Assembly (NCBI RefSeq): GCF_014643375.1 | Contig: NZ_BMJJ01000003.1 | Coordinates: forward strand, 434,001 to 498,000 | Reading direction: 5' to 3' | DNA from: Aureimonas glaciei | GTDB taxonomy: Bacteria > Pseudomonadota > Alphaproteobacteria > Rhizobiales > Rhizobiaceae | Length of the DNA stretch: 64,000 bases | Shown: positions 17,073-25,275 of the stretch, piece after piece | How positions within the stretch are numbered: position 1 is the first letter of the stretch | Layout of the letters: each line of letters opens with the position of its first letter | Program-made: the position numbers and the translations under genes | Notes under the pieces: model-generated | Databases searched by the model: none | Seen by the model: the letters and a program-made list of their open reading frames with translations, nothing else | What the model was told of the DNA's origin: nothing

Positions 17073-20000
17073 CTATTCCGCCGCCTGCTGCATGCCGCTG
17101 GGGGACGGGCGGTCTGGACCTTCGCCCGAGGGGAACTCGGTCACGCGCTTCCACGTCGTGTCCTTGTCCGCCTCCTTCTCCGCTTTCGGCGGCGCCTCGG
17201 CGGCCACAGGCGCCGCCGCGGCATGCCCGGCCCCGGTAACGCCGTGTTCGTCCGAGGCGTTCGGGCTCAGCATCCAGCCGAACACCCGGCCGACGAGATG
17301 GCTGAGATCGTCCATCAGCGTGTAGACCGAGGGGATGAAGACCAGCGACAGCACGGTCGAGACGAGCAGGCCGCCGATCACCGCGATCGCCATCGGCGCG
17401 CGGAACTCGCCGCCTTCGCCGGATGCCATCGCCGCCGGCACCATGCCCGCCGCCATCGCCAGCGTCGTCATGATGATCGGCCGGGCGCGCTTGCGGCCGG
17501 CATCGATGATCGCGTCGTGCTGCGGCATGCCGTGCTTCTCCTGCTCCACGGCGAAGTCGACCAGCATGATCGAGTTCTTGGTGACGATGCCCATCAGCAT
17601 CAGGATACCGATCACCACCGGCATGGAGACGGCCGTGTGGGTGAGGAGGAGGGCGCCGACGACGCCGCCGACCGAGAGCGGCAGCGACGCGAGGATGGTG
17701 ATCGGCACGAAGACGCTGCCGAAGAGGAGGATCAGCACGACCAGCACCATCATGATGCCCGCGCCCATGGCCGAGGCAAAGCCGGTGAAGACTTCCGCCT
17801 GGATTTCGGCGTCGCCGACCTCCTGCATGCGCACGCCGGCCGGCATGTCGGTGACCGCCGGCAGGGTCTTGATCCGCTCGCTGCCCTGGCCGATCTCGTA
17901 GCCCGGCATCATCGAGGTGCCGACCTTCACGAGGCGCTCACGGTCGTAGCGGTCGATGGTCGAAGGGCCCTGGCCGAAGCCGATGTCGGCGACGCTTTCG
18001 AGCGGCACCGAGGCGCCGGTGCCGGTGAGGACGCGAAGGTTGCGGATCGTCGCCAGATCGTGCCGCGCGGCCTCGGCCAGCTCGACGCGGATCGGCACCT
18101 GGCGGGTGCCGACGTTGAACTTGGCAAGGTTCGCCCCGACGTCGCCGATCGTCGCCACGCGCACGGTCTCGGAAATGGCTTCCGGCGCGATGGCGAGATC
18201 GGCCGCCTGGTCGAGGCGCGGCCGGATGCGGATCTCCGGCCGGGCGAAGGAGGCCATGGCCGACGGGTTGGAGAACATCGGATCGCGCCGCATCTGGCTT
18301 TCGAGATCCGCGGCGACTTCCGCCACCGCCGGGCCGTCCGAGCCCAGAATGCCGATCGACAGTTCGCGCTCGCCGCGGTCGTTGACGTAGAAGGAGCGGA
18401 TGTCGGGGATTTCCGCCAGCTTGGCGGCGACGACGGGTTCGAGATCGCCCTGGCTGCGCGTGCGCTCGAACTTGCGCACGAGATTGATGGTGATGCCGGC
18501 GCGGCGGATTTCCAGTGTGCCGGTCGGGCTCGCGCCACCGACCACGAGGACGCTGCGCACTTCCGGCAGTTCGCGGATGCTGGCGACGACCTGGTCCGTG
18601 ACGGCCATCGTCCTGTCCAGCGTCGAGCCGGGCGGCAGTTCGAAGGAGACGACGATGCGCGAGGCATCCTCCTTCGGGATGAAGCCCGTCGGCAGGTATT
18701 TGATGCTGTCCATCGCCCAGAAGAACAGGCCGACGCCGACCGCCAGCGTCACCCAGCGCATGCCGAAGGGAACGCGCACGCGCGTCCGCTCGCCGTCCGG
18801 GCGCCGGCGCCTGAACGGCGTCCAGATCCAGAAGGTGTGCATCGTGCCGCGCAGGAAGCGCGTATAGGCGCGCATGACGAGGCCGTCATGGTGCTCGGCC
18901 GGGTGCGGCATGGCGATGTAGGCGAACAGCGCGGCGACGATCAGGGCGCCGCCGGCGATGGCCAGGGCATATTCCTTCGCCTGGTCCAGCGAGACCGGCG
19001 GCAGGGTTGCCGCGTAGCTCCGTAGGGTTTCCACCGCTGCCGCGCTGCCGAGATCGGCCTCCGGCAGTAGGGCGAGGCCGAACAGTGCCACGATCGCCAG
19101 CGCGGCGGGAATGCCGAACCAGACGAGCCTCTGTCCGAACAGCCGCCAGAAGCCGGGGCCGGTGGTGGCGTGCGGGCGGAAGAAATAGGCCGCCAGCATG
19201 GGCGTGATGAGGCGTGCCACGAGCAGCGAGAAGAACACCGCCACCGCGACCGTCAGGCCGAACTGCTTGAAATACTGGCCGGCGACGCCGGGCATGAAGG
19301 ACACCGGCGCGAAGACGGCGATGATCGTCATGGTGATGGCGATGACGGCGAGGCCGATCTCGTCGGCCGCCTCCATCGAGGCGCGGTAGGGCGGCTTGCC
19401 CATCGCCATATGGCGTTCGATGTTCTCGATCTCGACGATGGCGTCGTCGACGAGAATGCCGGTGACGAGCGTCACGGCGAGAAGGCTGACGAGGTTCAGC
19501 GAGAAATCCATCATCGACATCGCCCAGAATGTCGGGATGGCCGCGAGCGGCAGGGTGATGGCGGCGACCGCCGTCGCCCGCCAGTCGCGCAGGAAGATCA
19601 GGACGACGATGACGGCGAGCAGCGCGCCCTCGACCAGCGTCTCCATGGCGGATTCGAAATTGCCGTAGGTGTAGGTGACGCTGTCGTCGATCTTGGAGAA
19701 GACGACGTCGGGATACTGCGCGGCGAGCTCGGCGACCTTCTCCGACGTCGCATCGGCCACGGTCGTGTCGCTGGCGCCCTTGGCGCGGTAGATCGAGAAA
19801 GCCACCACCGGCTCGCCGTCGAGGCGCGCGAAGGAGCGCGGCTCCTCCCAGGAATCGACAACCTCGCCAAGCTCCGACAGGCGAACCTCGCGGCCGCCGG
19901 CAAGGTAGATCCGCGTCGCGGCAAGGCCCGCCACGGTATCGGCGGCGGCGAGCGTCCGGATCGCCTGCTCCTGGCCGCCGAATTCGCCGCGGCCGCCGGA

Positions 20001-20648
20001 CAGGTCGACATTCGTCGCCCGCAGCTGCGCGTTGATGCCGGCGGCGGTGACGCCGAGGGCCGCCAGCCGGTCCGGATCGAGCCGCACCTGGATCTCGCGT
20101 TCGACGCCGCCGACGCGCTCGACCCGGCCGACGCCCTTCAGCCCCTGCAGCGCGCGCACGACCGTGTCGTCGACGAACCAGGAGAGCTGCTCCGGCGTCT
20201 TTCCCGGCGAGGAGGCAGCATAGGTGACGATCGACTGGTTCTCGACCTCGATGCGCTGGATGATCGGCTCGTCGATCGTCCGCGGCAGGTCCATCCGGAT
20301 CTTGGCGATGGCGTCCTTGACGTCGTTCAGCGCCCGGTCGGTGTCGATCTCCAGCCGGAATTCGGCCGCGCTCACCGATTGCCCGTCGGTGACCGTCGAG
20401 GTGATGTGCTTGATGCCGGAGACGCCGGCGATCGCGTCCTCGACCTTCTTGGTCACCTGCGTCTCGAGCTCGGACGGGGCCGAGCCGGACTGCGTCACGG
20501 TGACGGCGATGACCGGCACGTCGATATTGGGAAAGCGCGTGATCGGCAGCGTGAAGAAGCTGACGATGCCGAGCGCCACCAGCACGACGAAGAGCAGGAT
20601 CGGCGGGACCGGATTGCGGATCGCCCAGGCGGAGAAGTTCCAGTTCAT
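17073..20648 (-). CDS. RND-family efflux permease (AcrB/MexF-like), with an extra membrane insertion
   Basis: A 1191-residue inner-membrane proton-driven drug exporter. Seen are the N-terminal helix ending FFTLPITRFPNIDVP, porter-domain segments (DLPRTIDEPIIQRIE), the helix 4 Asp pair DD at 401-402 in GILVDDAIVEIENIERH, and a second-half GIVTKNSIMLVDFA. It is about 150 residues longer than AcrB. Residues about 495-590, between helix 6 and the amphipathic helix, hold two additional hydrophobic segments (about 508-528 and 560-580), and the C-terminus has an Ala/Glu/Lys-rich tail. It overlaps the adaptor gene by four bases. Substrates are unknown. Confidence 0.93.
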   Translation of the reverse strand: MNWNFSAWAIRNPVPPILLFVVLVALGIVSFFTLPITRFPNIDVPVIAVTVTQSGSAPSELETQVTKKVEDAIAGVSGIKHITSTVTDGQSVSAAEFRLEIDTDRALNDVKDAIAKIRMDLPRTIDEPIIQRIEVENQSIVTYAASSPGKTPEQLSWFVDDTVVRALQGLKGVGRVERVGGVEREIQVRLDPDRLAALGVTAAGINAQLRATNVDLSGGRGEFGGQEQAIRTLAAADTVAGLAATRIYLAGGREVRLSELGEVVDSWEEPRSFARLDGEPVVAFSIYRAKGASDTTVADATSEKVAELAAQYPDVVFSKIDDSVTYTYGNFESAMETLVEGALLAVIVVLIFLRDWRATAVAAITLPLAAIPTFWAMSMMDFSLNLVSLLAVTLVTGILVDDAIVEIENIERHMAMGKPPYRASMEAADEIGLAVIAITMTIIAVFAPVSFMPGVAGQYFKQFGLTVAVAVFFSLLVARLITPMLAAYFFRPHATTGPGFWRLFGQRLVWFGIPAALAIVALFGLALLPEADLGSAAAVETLRSYAATLPPVSLDQAKEYALAIAGGALIVAALFAYIAMPHPAEHHDGLVMRAYTRFLRGTMHTFWIWTPFRRRRPDGERTRVRVPFGMRWVTLAVGVGLFFWAMDSIKYLPTGFIPKEDASRIVVSFELPPGSTLDRTMAVTDQVVASIRELPEVRSVLVVGGASPTGTLEIRRAGITINLVRKFERTRSQGDLEPVVAAKLAEIPDIRSFYVNDRGERELSIGILGSDGPAVAEVAADLESQMRRDPMFSNPSAMASFARPEIRIRPRLDQAADLAIAPEAISETVRVATIGDVGANLAKFNVGTRQVPIRVELAEAARHDLATIRNLRVLTGTGASVPLESVADIGFGQGPSTIDRYDRERLVKVGTSMMPGYEIGQGSERIKTLPAVTDMPAGVRMQEVGDAEIQAEVFTGFASAMGAGIMMVLVVLILLFGSVFVPITILASLPLSVGGVVGALLLTHTAVSMPVVIGILMLMGIVTKNSIMLVDFAVEQEKHGMPQHDAIIDAGRKRARPIIMTTLAMAAGMVPAAMASGEGGEFRAPMAIAVIGGLLVSTVLSLVFIPSVYTLMDDLSHLVGRVFGWMLSPNASDEHGVTGAGHAAAAPVAAEAPPKAEKEADKDTTWKRVTEFPSGEGPDRPSPSGMQQAAE

Positions 20649-21847
20649 CCCTTCGCCTCCGGTTCCAGTTCGACGGCGGTGACGGCATCGCCGTTGCGCA
20701 CGAAAGTACCGGCCAGCGCGACGACGCGCTCGCCCTCCTTGATGCCCTCGGTGATCTCGATGTCGCCGCCGCTGGCGATCCCCGTCTTCACCGTTCTCGT
20801 CTCGATCGTGCCATCGCGCACGACCTGGACCAGGGCCTTGTCGCCATCGACCACGACGGCGGTCTGCGGCACGGTGACGCCGCTGCTGCGGGCGGTCTCG
20901 ACCGTGCCGCGGGCGAACATGCCGGTGCGCAGCATCGGCGAGGGATCCAACGCGATCAGGACGCGGCCGAGCCGCGTCGTCTCGTCGACCTTGGGCGAGA
21001 CGAGACGGACATGGCCGACGACCGGCTCGGTGGAACCGGCGAGCGTGACGCTGACGGCCTGATCCTTGCGCAGGGAGGCCAGCACCGTCTCGCTCACCGC
21101 CGCGTCGAGCTCGATCAGCCCGTCGCGGGCGATCTCGAACAGGCCGCCGCCGGCGACGGAGGCGATCGCGCCGAGCCGGGCGGAGCGCGACAGGATCAGC
21201 CCATCGGTCGGCGCCTTGATCTCGGCCTTGTCCTTCTTCAGTTGGATCTGCTGGCGCGTCGCCGCGAGCATCGCCTTGTCGGCGACGGCGACGGCGACGC
21301 CCTGGCGGGCGCTGGCGAGTTGCGCCCGCGCGCTCGCGGCGGCCGAGACGCGCTGCTCCAGAACGTCCTGGCCGACGATGCCCTTCTCGGCGAGCGGGCG
21401 GGTGCGCGCCAAGGCGGCCTCGGCCTCGACCGCCGTCGCCTCGGCCTGGGCGATCTGGCTCTCCGCCTGGGCCTTGGCGGCATCGGCACGGATCAGCTGC
21501 GACTCGTTCTGGGTGAGGTCCGTCTCGATGAGGTCGGTCGACAGGCGCGCCAGGACATCGCCGGCCGAGACCGTGTCGCCTTCGTCGGCGAGCAGCGCCT
21601 CGATCCTCAACCCGTCGACGTCCGCGCCGACCATCACCGTCTCGCGCGGCACGAGCGTGCCCGTCACGCTGATCGTGGCAACGAGTTCGCGCACCGTGGC
21701 GGGGACGACCGAAACGCTCGGCGCCGGCGGGGCGGCATTCGTCGCGGCCGCCTCCTGCGCCATCGCCGGCGCGGCGCCGACCAGCACGAGCACCGTCAGG
21801 AGGGGCGCTGTCAGGAAGGGCAGGAGAATCCGAAAGGGACCGGACAT
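20645..21847 (-). CDS. RND efflux periplasmic adaptor (membrane fusion protein)
   Basis: A 400-residue HlyD/AcrA-type adaptor. It has a signal peptide ending near APAMAQ (residue 31), a lipoyl-like half at about 60-95, a long alpha-helical hairpin at about 100-190 rich in Ala, Glu and Gln, then beta-barrel and membrane-proximal parts with LDPSPMLRTGMFARG. It would link the permease to an outer-membrane channel, which is not encoded here. Its stop overlaps the permease start (ATGA), and it lies 66 bases downstream of the TetR-type regulator gene on the same strand. Confidence 0.92.
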   Translation of the reverse strand: MSGPFRILLPFLTAPLLTVLVLVGAAPAMAQEAAATNAAPPAPSVSVVPATVRELVATISVTGTLVPRETVMVGADVDGLRIEALLADEGDTVSAGDVLARLSTDLIETDLTQNESQLIRADAAKAQAESQIAQAEATAVEAEAALARTRPLAEKGIVGQDVLEQRVSAAASARAQLASARQGVAVAVADKAMLAATRQQIQLKKDKAEIKAPTDGLILSRSARLGAIASVAGGGLFEIARDGLIELDAAVSETVLASLRKDQAVSVTLAGSTEPVVGHVRLVSPKVDETTRLGRVLIALDPSPMLRTGMFARGTVETARSSGVTVPQTAVVVDGDKALVQVVRDGTIETRTVKTGIASGGDIEITEGIKEGERVVALAGTFVRNGDAVTAVELEPEAKG

Positions 21848-21864
21848 GTTTTCCTCAACCGTCT

Positions 21865-21878
21865 GCGGATCGTTCCGC
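21865..21878. promoter_or_regulatory. Inverted repeat GCGGA-N4-TCCGC ahead of the RND adaptor gene
   Basis: A short perfect inverted repeat lies in the 66-base gap between the TetR gene and the adaptor start. It could be a regulator site or a small leader hairpin. Its shortness makes the call weak. Confidence 0.25.
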
Positions 21879-21913
21879 CATGCATGTTACATCGCCATCC
21901 CTGCGGAATGACG

Positions 21914-22543
21914 TCAGTTCGGCGCCCCGCGCCGAGGCTCGCCGAAAATGCCGGCAATGCTGCGGCGCAGATACCGCTCGATGGATTCCAGACTGATCTC
22001 GGGTTCGATCTGCAGGCGCATCAGCAGCCCGTCACCGAGGGCAAACAGCACGAAGAGCGCGTTCTCGAGGTCGATGTCGGCGTCGATCTCGCCGTCCGCC
22101 TGCGCGGTTCTGAGGCTGGCCATGAAGGCGGTCCGCACTTCCTTCTCGACCTCGTGGAAACGCTTGCCGACCGCCGTGTTGCGTATGCTCTCCGAGCAGA
22201 TCTCGACCATCAGGCCGCCCGTCGCCGGATCGCGCGTCGTGCGCAGATAGTCCATGGCCACCGCGGTGATGCGGTCGACGATGCTGCCGCCGCCGGCCAG
22301 CGCCTGCATGCAGGCGGCCGCCTGGATCCGCTCCTCCTCAGCGATCGCCTCGATGATCGCATCCTTGGAGGGAAAATAGCGGTAGAGCGCGCCCGGGCTC
22401 ATCTGCGCCTCGGCGCAGATCTGCTGCATCGATGCGCCGTGAAAGCCCGAGCGCGCAAAGCACGAACGGGCCGCGCCCAGGACATGGAGGCGGCGCTGGT
22501 CGTGGGCGGAGACCGGCTCGGAATCGATCAGCTGAAACACCAC
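21914..22543 (-). CDS. TetR/AcrR-family transcriptional regulator of the efflux operon
   Basis: A 209-residue repressor-type regulator. The N-terminal helix-turn-helix is clear: ARSCFARSGFHGASMQQICA followed by SPGALYRYFPSKDAIIEAI. The C-terminal half is an all-helical ligand domain of the kind that senses drugs exported by the partner pump. It starts with GTG and is first in the same direction as the adaptor and permease, so it is probably cotranscribed and represses its own operon. A near-palindrome 27 bases upstream is a candidate operator. Confidence 0.9.
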   Translation of the reverse strand: MVFQLIDSEPVSAHDQRRLHVLGAARSCFARSGFHGASMQQICAEAQMSPGALYRYFPSKDAIIEAIAEEERIQAAACMQALAGGGSIVDRITAVAMDYLRTTRDPATGGLMVEICSESIRNTAVGKRFHEVEKEVRTAFMASLRTAQADGEIDADIDLENALFVLFALGDGLLMRLQIEPEISLESIERYLRRSIAGIFGEPRRGAPN

Positions 22544-22570
22544 TTCTGGCCTCGCGGCGGGGTAGAGAGC

Positions 22571-22582
22571 GAATGATCGTTC
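22571..22582. promoter_or_regulatory. Near-palindrome GAATGATCGTTC, candidate TetR operator
   Basis: It lies 27 bases before the TetR GTG start. Eleven of twelve positions fit the palindrome GAATGATCATTC, and AT-rich promoter-like sequence (CATATA) follows. Operators of AcrR-like TetR proteins in related bacteria often have such a GAACGATCGTTC-like core. This would be autoregulation of the efflux operon. Confidence 0.5.
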
Positions 22583-22799
22583 TCATATACCCGCAGCGAC
22601 CGACGGTCGAGTCCCCGCGGTCGCCCTCATCAGGCGAGACAAGGGTTCCCGTTTCAACGCCCGCACTGCCGGGTTGCCGATGATAGCGCGAGGATCGTCT
22701 GCTGCGATCTGCGGTATGGCGCCGGGGCGCGGTGGCGAGCCCGCGCGCTCAGCCGTGCCCTTGTCCGCCGCGAGGGCGGGCGGCTCCAGCAATCCGGTG

Positions 22800-24053
22800 T
22801 TATCGGAAGATGGAGGCGAAGCGATCGATCGGATTGTTCGACATGCGGGCGACGACCACGAGCTTCCGGATCTCTCCGCGGTCGTAGGCCGCGAGGAACC
22901 GCTTGTAGTCCTTGATCGAAACGCAGCCGTTGGAATCGCCGCCCTTACCCAGCATGTAGGTGTGGGCGAGCAGGCCGTTGCGGTTGTGGATCGCCTTCTG
23001 GCCGCCGACCGGATGCAGGCGGATCGCCCGCACGCCGTGGAAGAGGCTTTCGCGCAGAGCCAGGTTATAGGTATGCGGTGGGGTGGCGCCGCGCATCTTC
23101 TTGTGCACGAAGCTCGGATCGTCGCGCAGGGCGCCGAGGCCCGAATGCGCCTCCAGTTTTTCGCCGTTCGGCAGATAGACCATCTTGGCGCTGATGTCGT
23201 AGACCGCGACGCCCCGGCTGGGCCGCACGTTGGCGCTGCGGCCGATCGGGATGCCTTCATCCTCGTCGCCGGCGTCCGGGCGGGCATAGGCAAGAACGGG
23301 CGCCGCGCTTTCGCGTCTGGTCTGCGCGGACCGAACGGCGGCCGCGATCGGGTTCTTCATCCGGTGCCGCGGCCGGGCGCTCGGTACGGGAACCAAGGTT
23401 TCCAGCACCGCCTCCGGCGTGCCGGCCATGGCCGAGGATGGCGTAGACGGCTCCAGCATCGCCAGTTGCACGGGCACCTCTTCGGCCTTGGCGACTGGCA
23501 CGGGTTCGGCGGTCGTCGTGTTTGCCACCAGCACTGCAGGCGCCGGGACGGGCAGAGCGAGTGCGATCGTCCGGCTTTCCGTCAAGGCGAGGCGGAAGGC
23601 GGCCGACGGGCGGAACGACGTGGCGCCGGGCGCAACCGGCACGAACAGCCGATGCGGCAGGCCGAGCGCCAGCTTCTGATGGCTGCCGCGCTCGGCAACC
23701 CGCGTTTCCCGCACGGGGCGGGGAATGGGCAGCGGCGCGGCCGCGACCGTCCGATGCGCCGGCTGCGCCAGCCGCGACGCTTTCGGGTTCGCTGCGGCGA
23801 CGCGCGGAAGGGCAGGAGCCGGCGTGCCGCGTGACGCAAAGGCGGGATCCGTCTGCATCGGTCCGGGCGCGGCGAGGGCGACCGTCGGCAGGTGCTGGAC
23901 AAAACCCGTTCCGAGCACAGCCGCGAAGGCGCAGCCGATAGCGAGCGCCAGCACCAGCGGAGCCCGGCCCCGCTTCAGGGGGCGCGCTCCCGCCCGGACG
24001 CTGCGGGGCGCCGTCGCCGGGGAGGGGGCAGTCGCGTCGGCGGGAGAAGTCAT
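22800..24053 (-). CDS. DUF2778 / Tlde1-type L,D-transpeptidase domain protein
   Basis: A membrane-anchored protein of 417 residues from the ATG at 24053 (an in-frame TTG at 24137 would add 28 residues). An N-terminal helix follows a basic KRGR stretch. A long low-complexity Ala/Pro-rich linker follows, then about 130 C-terminal residues of the Tlde1/DUF2778 domain: AVYDISAKMVYLPNGEKLEAHS at its start, then HTYMLGKGGDSNGCVSIKDY with the catalytic Cys of the S/D-x-G-C motif. The fold acts on peptidoglycan tetrapeptides, either as a cell-wall enzyme or, in some bacteria, as a secreted effector. No type VI secretion genes lie nearby, so a housekeeping wall role is likelier. Confidence 0.82.
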   Translation of the reverse strand: MTSPADATAPSPATAPRSVRAGARPLKRGRAPLVLALAIGCAFAAVLGTGFVQHLPTVALAAPGPMQTDPAFASRGTPAPALPRVAAANPKASRLAQPAHRTVAAAPLPIPRPVRETRVAERGSHQKLALGLPHRLFVPVAPGATSFRPSAAFRLALTESRTIALALPVPAPAVLVANTTTAEPVPVAKAEEVPVQLAMLEPSTPSSAMAGTPEAVLETLVPVPSARPRHRMKNPIAAAVRSAQTRRESAAPVLAYARPDAGDEDEGIPIGRSANVRPSRGVAVYDISAKMVYLPNGEKLEAHSGLGALRDDPSFVHKKMRGATPPHTYNLALRESLFHGVRAIRLHPVGGQKAIHNRNGLLAHTYMLGKGGDSNGCVSIKDYKRFLAAYDRGEIRKLVVVARMSNNPIDRFASIFR

Positions 24054-24402
24054 GGGATCAGCCAGGCTTGAGTCGGGAACAGGTCGCGCATCGGTCGGCA
24101 GGTCTGGTCGAGCCGGAACGCCGCCGCCGATTTCCAAAGTCGCAGCTTATGGTTACCAACCCGTTGCCCTCGCCGGCCGGCCCGTCGGCACGCGGGAACA
24201 GCGGGATTGGGCCGGCAGGCGAAGCCGACAGCGACGGCCGGCCTTCCTCACATTAAACTTGACGAACTGACTCCAAATATTGTTTCGAGCACTTCTGAGC
24301 GCGGCATGGAAGGATCATCGTGGACAGCAGGTCTTGAGCGCGTCCCCCTCGCGGGCTTTTCCGGTTCCCGCCCAAGGGACAAGCTGGGGCGAACGGCCCG
24401 AT
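24054..24402. other. Intergenic region before fhuD
   Basis: About 350 bases between the divergent L,D-transpeptidase and siderophore-uptake genes. The segment 24245-24300 is AT-rich and is the likely fhuDBC promoter region. It includes TGA-N9-TCC at 24260-24274, one mismatch from the RirA iron box TGA-N9-TCA. No gene is recognisable. Confidence 0.4.
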
Positions 24403-25275
24403 ATGCCCGACCCTCGTCGGCGTGCTCTCGTCTCGGGTCTGCTGGCCGCCGCCATCCTGTCGCGGGCCGGGCCCGCACGAGCGGCCGCGCTCCGCGTCGC
24501 GACCCTCGACTACGCCCTGGCCCAGACGCTGATCGTGCTCGGCTGTCCGCCGATCGCGATCAGCGACCGGCGCGACTGGGCGAAGTGGGTGCTCGAGCCG
24601 GCGCTCGCGCCGGGCACGGTGGATCTCGGCGCCAGTCTCGATCCCAACATGGAACTGCTCGCCGCCCTTCGCCCCGATCTCATCCTGACCACGGACTATG
24701 TCGGCCCAACCGAGGCGCGGCTGTCGCGGATCGCGCCGGTCCGGCGCATCACGATCTATTCGGAAGGCGGCTCGCCGCTGCCCAAAGCCATCGCCGCGAC
24801 CCGCGAAATCGGCGCGATCACCGGCCGGTCGGCGGAGGCCGAGCGCTATCTGGACGAGACCGAGCGCTTCTTCGATGCCTGCGCGACGCGCGCTCTGCCG
24901 TTTCGCGGCCGGCCGGTCGCGATCCTCTCCTTCATCGACGAGCGCCATGTCCGCGTCATGGGGCGGCCGGGCCTCTATCAGGATGTGCTCGACCGGCTCG
25001 GCCTTCGCAACGCCTGGGAGGCGCCGACGAACTTTTGGGGGTTCTCGACCATCGGCCTGGAGGGGCTGGCGGTGATCAGCGACGCCTTCGCGGTCGCCGA
25101 CTATCTTCCCGCCGAGGCCGCCGCGACCCTGCCGGACAGTCCCCTCTGGCGTCAGCTGCCTTTCGTGCGGAACGGGACAGTACCCGTCCTGCCGTCCGTG
25201 CTGGTGTTCGGCGGCGTGCCGTCGGCGCGGCGCTTCGCCAGTCTGCTGCTCGACATGCTGGAGCAGGCCGCGTGA
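24403..25275 (+). CDS. fhuD: Fe3+-siderophore ABC transporter substrate-binding protein (FhuD-like)
   Basis: A 290-residue periplasmic binding protein. The N-terminus (PDPRRRALVSGLLAAA) is a Tat- or Sec-type signal ending at about residue 27 (ARA/AAL). The mature part has class III binding-protein segments: LIVLGCPPIAISD, ALRPDLILTTDY and LGLRNAWE. The start at 24403 fits the signal peptide; an in-frame extension upstream does not. Its stop overlaps the GTG start of fhuB. FhuD-type proteins carry ferric hydroxamates from the receptor to FhuBC. The exact siderophore is unknown. Confidence 0.88.
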   Translation: MPDPRRRALVSGLLAAAILSRAGPARAAALRVATLDYALAQTLIVLGCPPIAISDRRDWAKWVLEPALAPGTVDLGASLDPNMELLAALRPDLILTTDYVGPTEARLSRIAPVRRITIYSEGGSPLPKAIAATREIGAITGRSAEAERYLDETERFFDACATRALPFRGRPVAILSFIDERHVRVMGRPGLYQDVLDRLGLRNAWEAPTNFWGFSTIGLEGLAVISDAFAVADYLPAEAAATLPDSPLWRQLPFVRNGTVPVLPSVLVFGGVPSARRFASLLLDMLEQAA

